Of a stretch of 7,879 nt of DNA, positions 1-5,133 are shown piece by piece. The stretch is from Nitriliruptoraceae bacterium (GTDB lineage Bacteria > Actinomycetota > Nitriliruptoria > Nitriliruptorales > Nitriliruptoraceae): positions 1 through 7,879 of the forward strand of contig PWEU01000359.1 in assembly GCA_003554005.1 (NCBI GenBank), given 5' to 3'. Each line of letters begins with the position of its first letter. Position 1 is the first letter of the stretch. The position numbers were made by a program, and so were the translations under genes. The notes beneath the pieces are model-generated. The model did no database searches. It worked only from the letters and a program-made list of their open reading frames with translations, and had not been told where the DNA came from.

Positions 1-1490
1 CGGGCGGCCGAGGCGTAGAAGCGGGTGCGGTCGTAGGTCGAGGCCTCGTCGTAGGCGTCGATCGCGGCGGCCACCATCGCCACATCACCCCGGGTGTCGA
101 ACCGGTAGCCGTCGGCGGTGCGCCGGTCGAGCCAGGCGGTGTCGATGCGACCGGCGAGGACGTCCGCGTCGTGGAGGAGGTCGAGCAGGAAGGCGCGGTT
201 GGTCGTGCCGCCCTCGACCAGCACGGTGGTCTGCCCGAGCGCCCGCCGCAGCCGCCGCATCGCGGTGTCGCGGTCGGGGCCGTGGGCGAGGATCTTGGCC
301 ACCATCGAGTCGTACTCGGGCGGGATCTGGTCGCCCTCCGCGACCCCGGTGTCGACGCGGATACCCGGCCCCGCCGGGAGGTCCAGCAACTCGATGCGCC
401 CGGCGGCCGGCGCGAAACCGCGCTCGGGGTCCTCGGCGTTGAGGCGGACCTCGACCGCGTGACCGGCGGTGACCGGCGGTTGCTCGGTGGGCAGGCGCTC
501 GCCGGCGGCGATCCTGAGCTGCCACTCCACCAGATCCAGCCCTGTGGTCAGCTCCGTGACGGGGTGCTCGACCTGCAGCCGGGTGTTGACCTCGAGGAAG
601 GCGGTCAGGCCGGTCGACGGCTGGTGCAGGAACTCGACCGTGCCCGCGCCGCGGTAGTCCGCCGCCCGGGCCAGGTCCGCCGCTGCGCGGTGGAGCTCGG
701 TGTCCTGCTCGGGGCTGAGGGCGGTGGACGCGGACTCCTCGACGACCTTCTGGTTGCGGCGCTGCAGCGAGCAGTCCCGGGTCCCGACCGCCCACACCCG
801 TCCCTGCCCGTCGGCCAGGATCTGGACCTCGACGTGGCGGGCCTCGGTCAGCATCTTCTCGAGGAAGACGGTGTCGTCGCCGAAGGCGGCGGCCGCTTCG
901 GCGCGCGCACGGGTGAACGCCTGCTCGATCTCGGCGAGGTCGCGGCACACCCGGATCCCCCGGCCGCCACCGCCCGCGGTGGCCTTCACCACCAGGGGGG
1001 TCCCGATGCGGGCGGCGTGCTCCCGGACGGCGTCGAGGTGGTCGACCGGGCCGTTGCTCCAGGGCGCCACCGGTACCCCCGCAGCCTCCGCCAGGTGCTT
1101 CGCACCGATCTTGTCACCCAACGCTCGCATGGTGTCGCCGGTCGGGCCGACGAAGGTGACGCCGATCCGCTCGCACAGGTCGGCGAAGCCGGCGTGCTCG
1201 GCGACGAAGCCCCAGCCGACCCAGGCGGCGTCGGCGCGGGCCTCGACGAGCGCGCGGCCCAGCTCGTCGTGGTCGAGGTACGGCGATCGTGCCCAGGTGG
1301 GCTCCCCGGGGCCCGGCCCGATGCGGGTCGCGTCGTCCGCCTCCCGGACGAACATCGCGCCCCGCTCGGCATGGGTGTGGAGCGCGACGGTGTGCGGGCC
1401 GGTGCCGTCGGCCTCCCGCAGCGACCGCACGGTGTGGATCAACCGCATCGCCGGCTCGCCACGGTTCACGATGGCGATGCGGTCGAACAC
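1..1490 (-). CDS. Single-chain (LCC-type) acyl-CoA carboxylase, biotin carboxylase part; 3' end cut by window
   Basis: Biotin carboxylase uses ATP and bicarbonate to carboxylate biotin, the first half-reaction of cytosolic acyl-CoA carboxylases. The 496 visible codons cover the whole BC unit. The N-terminal domain is about residues 1-115 (IAIVNRGEPAMRL near the start). The ATP-grasp domain has K127 in GDKIGAK, K169 followed by the loop TAGGGGRGIRV, RDCSLQRRNQK ending at K248, E286, and the E300-V-N302-T-R304-LQVEHP signature. These correspond to E. coli AccC K116, K159, K238, E276, E288, N290 and R292. The BC C-terminal domain runs to about 460. WVGWGFVAE replaces the usual HPGYGFLSE, which I recall as typical of the roughly 1,000-1,100-residue single-chain carboxylases (LCC-like) of actinobacteria. 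The open frame continues past the BC domain with no stop, so carboxyltransferase and biotin carrier domains probably follow outside the window. A GTG start at 1490 is chosen because AGGAG lies 6 nt upstream and FDRIAIVNRGE begins at once. The acyl substrate cannot be read from this part. Confidence 0.93.
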   Translation of the reverse strand, partial: MFDRIAIVNRGEPAMRLIHTVRSLREADGTGPHTVALHTHAERGAMFVREADDATRIGPGPGEPTWARSPYLDHDELGRALVEARADAAWVGWGFVAEHAGFADLCERIGVTFVGPTGDTMRALGDKIGAKHLAEAAGVPVAPWSNGPVDHLDAVREHAARIGTPLVVKATAGGGGRGIRVCRDLAEIEQAFTRARAEAAAAFGDDTVFLEKMLTEARHVEVQILADGQGRVWAVGTRDCSLQRRNQKVVEESASTALSPEQDTELHRAAADLARAADYRGAGTVEFLHQPSTGLTAFLEVNTRLQVEHPVTELTTGLDLVEWQLRIAAGERLPTEQPPVTAGHAVEVRLNAEDPERGFAPAAGRIELLDLPAGPGIRVDTGVAEGDQIPPEYDSMVAKILAHGPDRDTAMRRLRRALGQTTVLVEGGTTNRAFLLDLLHDADVLAGRIDTAWLDRRTADGYRFDTRGDVAMVAAAIDAYDEASTYDRTRFYASAA

Positions 1491-1597
1491 GGTCGGCTCC
1501 TCGATCGACGCGGGGTGCGGCCCGCGGGCGTCGTCGGTGGCGTGCGGTCCCGTGCCGACGGCGGCTCGTCCCGGGAGGTGCGGCCCCGGGGGGCCCC

Positions 1598-1603
1598 ATC
1601 CTA
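1598..1603 (-). promoter_or_regulatory. Candidate -10 element (TAGGAT) of the carboxylase gene
   Basis: Read on the minus strand, TAGGAT matches the actinobacterial -10 pattern TANNNT. It lies in the 225-bp gap after the upstream gene's terminator. It would start transcription near 1590, giving a leader of about 100 nt. No good -35 is seen at 17-18 bp (GAACCT is the best at 17), which would fit an activator-dependent or weak promoter. The neighbouring palindrome lies where the -35/-10 spacer would be. Confidence 0.4.
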
Positions 1604-1604
1604 G

Positions 1605-1624
1605 ACCTGACATCGACGTCAGGT
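1605..1624. promoter_or_regulatory. 20-bp near-perfect palindrome, candidate operator
   Basis: ACCTGACATCGACGTCAGGT pairs with its own reverse complement at 9 of 10 positions, centred on TCGA. It sits one base upstream of the TAGGAT -10 candidate of the carboxylase gene, so a bound dimer would cover the -35/-10 spacer. The size and symmetry resemble sites of dimeric repressors such as the TetR-family regulators that often control fatty-acid genes in actinobacteria. The binding protein is not identified here. A seven-pair hairpin in RNA is possible, but the position favours a DNA operator. Confidence 0.5.
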
Positions 1625-1670
1625 TCGGGTTCCTTCGGCCGGGGGCCGGACAGGTGGCGTCCAACGAGAG

Positions 1671-1700
1671 CGTCCCACCCCGCACCGGCGGGGTGGGACG
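1671..1700 (-). terminator. Strong hairpin terminator after the DUF1269-type gene
   Basis: CGTCCCACCCCG and CGGGGTGGGACG form a perfect 12-bp stem around the 6-nt loop CACCGG, 15 bp past the stop codon of the minus-strand gene. There is no U tract, as is common for hairpin terminators in high-GC actinobacteria. It would separate this gene's transcript from that of the carboxylase. Confidence 0.75.
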
Positions 1701-1715
1701 GGAGGGATCGCTCGC

Positions 1716-2405
1716 TCAGGCGTCCCGGTCGGTGACGTCATCGGATGCGGCCTCGGGGAGCTCGACCTCGGGCAGCTCCTCGGCGGTCAGCTCCGCCTCG
1801 GTGAGCAGGATGCCGTCGTCGCTGGCCAGGAACCCGGACATCTGGGCGCTGCCGTCGGCGGCTCCGGCTATCCGGCCGCCGGCGACGCCGTGGTCGCTGG
1901 CGCCGAAGGTGAAGGCGATGTTCCCGCCGGCGTCGAGCTGGTCTGCGATGTCGGCCTTCAGTTCCTCGCGCACCACCGCGGCGCCGAGCTCGGCGACCAT
2001 GGACTCGATCAGCTCCACCCAGCGGTGCTCGACCAGCGCGACCAGGAGGGACGAGTCGGGGCTGAGCGACTCGGCGAGGTCCTCGACGTTGGCCTTGAAC
2101 GGCACGTTCTTGACCTTGCCGATCAGGGCGCCGATGACCCCGCCACCGGCGGCGGTGGCCCAGCCCAGCGGACCGGCGAGCAGCGCGAGTGTCCCCCCGA
2201 TCGCGCCGCCGGTGAAGAAGCCGCGGCGACCTCGATGCTTGGCGTTGGTGATCTTGAGCTTGCCGTCGCTGTCCTTGACCACGGCGGCGGCGTCGACGAT
2301 CCCGATCAAGCCGACGCGGCGGCCGAGCTTGAGATCGTCGAGCAGGCGACCGGCTTCTTCGGCATCGTTGAACGCGGCGACGATGAGCTGGACGGGTGCG
2401 GACAT
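1716..2405 (-). CDS. DUF1269-type membrane-associated protein of unknown function
   Basis: A 229-residue protein. Its first 45 residues, VQLIVAAFNDAEEAGRLLDDL and on through a hydrophobic strand and VVKDSDGKLKI, match the opening of DUF1269 proteins, whose function is not established. A Gly/Ala-rich hydrophobic stretch at about residues 65-97 (TGGAIGGTLALLAGPLGW and following) is typical of the family and could be a membrane hairpin. Next come an amphipathic region rich in Glu and Ala (105-155) and a strongly acidic tail (about 198-229, ELTAEELPEVELPEAASDD). The start is ATG 2405, with GGAGAGG 9 nt upstream. Gaps of over 200 bp on both sides and a strong terminator downstream suggest a single-gene unit. 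Family assignment is from recalled sequence pattern; no enzymatic residues stand out. Confidence 0.85.
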   Translation of the reverse strand: MSAPVQLIVAAFNDAEEAGRLLDDLKLGRRVGLIGIVDAAAVVKDSDGKLKITNAKHRGRRGFFTGGAIGGTLALLAGPLGWATAAGGGVIGALIGKVKNVPFKANVEDLAESLSPDSSLLVALVEHRWVELIESMVAELGAAVVREELKADIADQLDAGGNIAFTFGASDHGVAGGRIAGAADGSAQMSGFLASDDGILLTEAELTAEELPEVELPEAASDDVTDRDA

Positions 2406-2451
2406 GGGAGCGAACCTCTCCGTGTGTGGGCAGGGCTGTCGTGCCGGGGAG

Positions 2452-2481
2452 ACTGTAGGACCTCGCTGACGATCGCTTCAC
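2452..2481 (-). promoter_or_regulatory. Candidate promoter of the DUF1269-type gene
   Basis: On the minus strand GTGAAG (2481-2476) and TACAGT (2457-2452) are 18 bp apart, with a start site expected near 2445 and a leader of about 40 nt. The -10 fits TANNNT, but the -35 matches only three of six consensus bases. A 6-bp inverted repeat (TCACCC 2478-2483, GGGTGA 2489-2494) overlaps the -35 and could be a regulator site. Confidence 0.35.
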
Positions 2482-2601
2482 CCAGGCGGGGTGAGACGGC
2501 CGGGTTCCGCAGCGCGCAGGTCGAAGGCCCGGCTGCTGCTGGACCACAGGTGTGGGTGCCGCCGGGGGATGACGGTTCGACTCGACCGGTCGCTGGGCGA
2601 C

Positions 2602-2623
2602 GCGCCGATCGCAGGTCCGGCGC
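2602..2623 (-). terminator. Weak candidate terminator of the YceI-family gene
   Basis: GCGCCG and CGGCGC form a 6-bp all-GC stem around a 10-nt loop, touching the stop codon of the minus-strand YceI gene. A second small hairpin (GTCGC/GCGAC, 2589-2601) follows. There is no U tract and the loop is long, so this is a modest candidate. Confidence 0.3.
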
Positions 2624-3457
2624 TCAGGCGGGGGTGAGGTAGAGCTGGAACTCGATCGTGGCGGTGTCGGCGACGCTGACCACGATCGGCGCTGACGGTG
2701 CCTCCAGGTCGTGGTCGGCGAGCCGCACCTCGAAGCTGCCGGTGACCAGCAGCCGGGCCCCGGCGCCGAGCAGGATGCCTTCGATCGTGGCCGTGACCGG
2801 CTGGGTCACACCGTTCAGGGTGAGCTCACCGGCCGCGTCGATCTCGAGGCGGTCGTCGGGGACCGGTTCGGTCCCGAGGTCGATCGGCTCCGTCAACTCG
2901 AAGGTGGAGGTGGGGTGGGTGCCGGTGTTCATGGCGCGCTGGGCGCGACCGTCCCGCCGCCGGATGTCGGTGGTCAGGGCGGTGAGGTCGCCGGTGACGG
3001 TCACCTGGGTCAGGACCGAACCGTCGAGGCGGAGCGTGCCCTCGACCTCGGGAGTGCGACCGACCGCGGTGGTGGCGCCGACGGTGGTCAGCTCCTCGTC
3101 GATCCGGAACCCGAGGAAGGTGCCGGTGCCGTCGTCGAAGTCGAAGGTGACGAGGTCGGTGTCCACGACCCAGTCGGTGGCCAGCGGTCCAGCGTCGGTG
3201 TCGTCGGCCGCGCCCTCATCCGGATCTGCGTCCCCGCTGCCCTCCCCGCCGAGGGCATCGTCCGCGGGGGTGGCCGCGTCGACCGCTGCCTCCGTGTCGA
3301 CGGCGGCCGGGGTGTCCCTCCCCAGGTACCAGGTGACCACGAGGGCGAGCGCTCCGACGATGAGGAGGCCGCCGAGGAGCAGCCCCAGTCGCCGTGGCCG
3401 GCCACCCGGTGCGGGTGGGGACGGTGCCGCATCGGTTCGGGCGGCGTGGTCGGTCAT
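2624..3457 (-). CDS. Membrane-anchored YceI-family protein
   Basis: A 277-residue protein. Its N-terminus is cytoplasmic and basic (GGRPRR at 18-23), followed by one transmembrane helix (about 24-46, LGLLLGGLLIVGALALVVTW). An Ala/Asp/Glu-rich disordered linker (about 48-93) leads to an extracytoplasmic YceI domain (about 95-277). The domain shows the family pattern: DTDLVTFDF near its start, DLTALTTDIRRRDGRAQRAMNTGTHP-type sequence, then ELTLNGVTQPVTATIEG and a final IEFQLYLTPA. YceI proteins are lipocalin-like barrels that bind long isoprenoid or other amphiphilic chains; the ligand here is unknown. Most relatives are secreted by a signal peptide, whereas this one looks like a single-pass anchor with the domain outside. 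ATG 3457 is chosen because GAGGAG lies 8 nt upstream. The frame stays open much farther upstream, but that sequence is antisense to the HTH gene. The 5' region holds three 13-bp repeats. Confidence 0.92.
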   Translation of the reverse strand: MTDHAARTDAAPSPPAPGGRPRRLGLLLGGLLIVGALALVVTWYLGRDTPAAVDTEAAVDAATPADDALGGEGSGDADPDEGAADDTDAGPLATDWVVDTDLVTFDFDDGTGTFLGFRIDEELTTVGATTAVGRTPEVEGTLRLDGSVLTQVTVTGDLTALTTDIRRRDGRAQRAMNTGTHPTSTFELTEPIDLGTEPVPDDRLEIDAAGELTLNGVTQPVTATIEGILLGAGARLLVTGSFEVRLADHDLEAPSAPIVVSVADTATIEFQLYLTPA

Positions 3458-3480
3458 CGCAGCAACTCCTCGGTTCACGA

Positions 3481-3532
3481 CGCCGTGGTGCGGCGCCGTG
3501 GTGGGACGCCGTGGTGCGGCGGTGTTGGGCGC
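3481..3532. repeat. Three tandem 13-bp repeats plus a degenerate fourth
   Basis: The unit CGCCGTGGTGCGG occurs at 3481-3493 and 3507-3519, with CGCCGTGGTGGGA at 3494-3506. All three share the core CGCCGTGGTG at exact 13-bp spacing. The next 13 bp (3520-3532) keep only part of the pattern. The array begins 24 bp upstream of the YceI start codon, in the gap between divergent genes, so it could be a multi-site operator or part of the YceI leader. No convincing YceI promoter was seen nearby. The rest of 3533-3643 holds no recognisable element. Confidence 0.75.
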
Positions 3533-3643
3533 GCGTGGTTCGGACCCGGTGGCGTGACGGCCTGCGTGGGGTGCTCCGTTGGCTCGAGCGGTGGTCGCGG
3601 TAGGGCGGGACCCGTGCTCGTCGCAGGGCAGCGGCCGAGGTGT

Positions 3644-3671
3644 CATAATACTTGGTATGAACGAGGTATTA
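3644..3671 (+). promoter_or_regulatory. Leaderless promoter and candidate self-operator of the HTH gene
   Basis: CATAAT at 3644-3649 is a good -10 element ending 7 bp before ATG 3657, so transcription would begin at or next to the A of the start codon. No Shine-Dalgarno lies in range (GAGG at 3637-3640 is 16 nt away). The same AT-rich patch carries three related half-sites: TAATAC (3646-3651, inverted), GGTATGA (3654-3660) and GGTATTA (3665-3671). The two direct copies are 11 bp apart, about one helical turn. A repressor bound here would block the -10 and the start. The -35 region is not consensus. Confidence 0.55.
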
Positions 3672-4361
3672 CGGGAACGCGCGGTACTCTCCGTCACGGA
3701 GTCGGCAGGGATCCTGGGTGTCACTCCGCAGGCGGTGCGCGATCTCATCGCAGCGGGAGAGCTCGACGCCGAGCGGATCGGGCGGATGTTCGTGGTGTCG
3801 AGGCGCCAGGTGGAACTGCTGGCCCGCGCACCGCGTCCGGTGGGACGGCCGCTCGCCCCGACCACCGCCTGGCAGCTCATCGCTGTGCTGTCCGGCCGCT
3901 CGCCGGGCTCGGTGGCGACCGCGCGTGTGGGGCGGCTCCGGGAGCAGCTGTGCCGGGGCAACGCCGCGGAACTGGCAGCGCGTCTCAGGGTTCGGGCCCG
4001 CCCGCAGGACCTGGGCCTGACGACCGGCACCTGGCGGCGGTTACTCGAGGACCCGCGGGTCGTGCCCTCGGGGGCTGGACTCTCGCTCACGCTGGATGCC
4101 TACGTGGCCGCGGAGACGCTGCCCGCCGTGGTCGAGCGCTACGGGCTCCGCCCCGCGGGGGAAGGGCAGACGCGTGGGCCGTTCGTGCTGCGTGCGGTGC
4201 CCCGGTCCGTACCGGCCACGCTGGCGCCGCGGCGTCCACGAGCCCCCGAAGCGGCGCAGCTGTTGGATGCGTTCGACAGCGCCGACGCCGACCGGCACAA
4301 CGAAGGGTCGCTCGGGCTCGCCCGCCTGTGGCAGGCACGGTGCGCCGCCCTGTCGCCATGA
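3657..4361 (+). CDS. Excisionase-type HTH regulator, AbiEi-like antitoxin architecture, orphan
   Basis: A 234-residue protein. Residues 11-55 form a MerR/excisionase-like winged helix: LSVTESAGILGVTPQAVRDL is the helix-turn-helix and IGRMFVVSRRQV the wing. The middle (about 68-150) is a helical, Arg-rich region. The C-terminal part (about 145-232) contains LDAYVAAETLPAVVERYGL, then PFVLRAVP, then LLDAFDSADADRHNEG. This order recalls actinobacterial HTH proteins paired with nucleotidyltransferase-type toxins (AbiEi-like), a similarity I infer from pattern only. The next gene is YccF on the opposite strand, so no toxin partner is visible and the protein could simply be a regulator. ATG 3657 is preferred over an in-frame TTG 78 nt upstream because the -10 element lies between them and the HTH needs no extra residues. 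Two TTA leucine codons (residues 5 and 129), rare at this GC content, suggest limited translation or foreign origin. Confidence 0.82.
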   Translation: MNEVLRERAVLSVTESAGILGVTPQAVRDLIAAGELDAERIGRMFVVSRRQVELLARAPRPVGRPLAPTTAWQLIAVLSGRSPGSVATARVGRLREQLCRGNAAELAARLRVRARPQDLGLTTGTWRRLLEDPRVVPSGAGLSLTLDAYVAAETLPAVVERYGLRPAGEGQTRGPFVLRAVPRSVPATLAPRRPRAPEAAQLLDAFDSADADRHNEGSLGLARLWQARCAALSP

Positions 4362-4373
4362 TCCCCGGTCGCC

Positions 4374-4438
4374 CCGACGACACCTCGTCGGCCGGGTGCG
4401 CGGCCCAGCCGTGGGGGTGGGGCCGCTGAGGGTCAGCG
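4374..4438. terminator. Hairpin cluster between convergent genes, probable two-way terminator
   Basis: Three inverted repeats lie in or next to the 71-bp gap between the HTH gene and the convergent YccF gene. They are CCGACGA/TCGTCGG (4374-4391, loop CACC), GCGGCCC/GGGCCGC (4400-4426, 13-nt loop) and CGCTGA/TCAGCG (4424-4438, loop GGG). The last overlaps the YccF stop codon and competes with the second. There are no T tracts. The symmetric stems could end transcription from both sides. Confidence 0.5.
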
Positions 4439-4873
4439 TGGGTCCGAGCCGGCTCCGAGAGGCTGTGGGGCCGCGACCACGACGTCGTGCTGGTGAGCGA
4501 ACCGGGCCTCGACGACGTCCTTGCCGTAGGGCGTGAGCGCGAGCCCCGCGAGCTTGAAGTGCGCGATGGTGAACGGGATGCCGATGATGGTGAGGGCGAG
4601 CAGGAGTCCGAAGACCACGTGGAGCAGGGCCAGCCACCAGCCCGCGACCAGGAACCACAGCACGTTGCCGACCAGCGAGCCCGCTCCTGCGTCGGGGCGT
4701 CGGACCACGACCCGCCCGAAGGGCCACAGGGTGTAGCCCGCGAGCCGGAAGGCCGGCACCGCGAAGGGGATCGTGACGATGAGCAGGATCGACAGCAGCC
4801 CCGCGAACACGTAGGCGATGGCCATCTCGATCCCGCTGAACACCAGCCACAGCAGGTTGCCGATCGCGCGCAT
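4433..4873 (-). CDS. YccF-family inner-membrane protein with two YccF repeats
   Basis: A 146-residue membrane protein made of two copies of the YccF (DUF307) unit. Copy 1 is about residues 5-52 (GNLLWLVFSGIEMAIAY, then TIPFAVPAFRLAGYTLWPFG). Copy 2 is about 69-118 (GNVLWFLVAGWWLALLH, then TIIGIPFTIAHFKLAGLALTPYG). Each copy has a GN-LW start, a long hydrophobic stretch, an IPF turn and a re-entrant or amphipathic segment ending PFG/PYG. This duplicated layout and length are normal for the family, whose function is not established. The tail (119-146) is polar. ATG 4873 is chosen because GGAGG sits 5 nt upstream and the first repeat begins at residue 5. The gene stands alone, convergent with the HTH gene and divergent from the beta-propeller gene. 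Confidence 0.9.
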   Translation of the reverse strand: MRAIGNLLWLVFSGIEMAIAYVFAGLLSILLIVTIPFAVPAFRLAGYTLWPFGRVVVRRPDAGAGSLVGNVLWFLVAGWWLALLHVVFGLLLALTIIGIPFTIAHFKLAGLALTPYGKDVVEARFAHQHDVVVAAPQPLGAGSDPR

Positions 4874-4923
4874 GGTCGCCTCCGGGTGTGGGTGGTCCGA
4901 GCTCGACGAGCCGGGGTGCTCCC

Positions 4924-4955
4924 GGGTCTCGGCAGCTCCTCGAGACCCAACGGTA
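4924..4955 (-). promoter_or_regulatory. Perfect 8-bp inverted repeat beside a candidate -10 upstream of YccF
   Basis: GGGTCTCG (4924-4931) and CGAGACCC (4941-4948) are exact inverted repeats with a 9-nt spacer. One base beyond, the minus strand reads TACCGT (4955-4950), a TANNNT-type -10, which would place the start site inside the repeat and about 70 nt before the YccF ATG. This suits either a repressor site over the start or a 5' leader hairpin. No clear -35 is seen. The remainder of the 260-bp divergent region (4874-5133) holds only a weak plus-strand -10 candidate, TAGCTT at 5074-5079. Confidence 0.4.
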
Positions 4956-5133
4956 TGCGTCCGGCCCGTCGACCACGCCCAGTGTCGCCCGCTGTTCACC
5001 GAGCCGGGAAGGTGGTCCAGGGGTGTTCCAACGGTTCCCACTCTCCACGGTGGGTGCAGTGAGCTCCGCTCCATAGCTTCCGCGGCCCGCACCGTCCCCG
5101 CACCTGCGGTCCGTAGCCGCCTGGAGGTCCATC

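Noticed and set aside
461..480. 10-bp tandem duplication GACCGGCGGT
   Set aside because: It encodes part of a variable loop (QPPVTAGH) in the carboxylase without breaking the frame. Two short GC-rich copies can arise by chance.
85..948. 287-codon minus-strand frame rich in Arg, Pro and Gly
   Set aside because: It overlaps the biotin carboxylase in another frame and has no domain-like sequence.
171..2469. Long open frames on the plus strand opposite the carboxylase and DUF1269-type genes
   Set aside because: They are low-complexity Arg/Ala/Ser/Pro shadows caused by high GC content. The minus-strand frames carry recognisable domains and ribosome-binding sites.
2583..2592. Palindrome CGACCGGTCG
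   Set aside because: A 10-bp GC-rich palindrome is expected by chance in this composition, and it has no link to a promoter element.
3579..3656. TTG start 26 codons upstream for the HTH gene
   Set aside because: The -10 element CATAAT lies between it and ATG 3657, and the extra residues (MARAVVAVGRD and on) are not part of the HTH fold.
3458..4090. Upstream extension of the YceI frame to 4090
   Set aside because: The extension is antisense to the HTH gene and compositionally biased. ATG 3457 has a good Shine-Dalgarno and is followed by a sensible membrane anchor.
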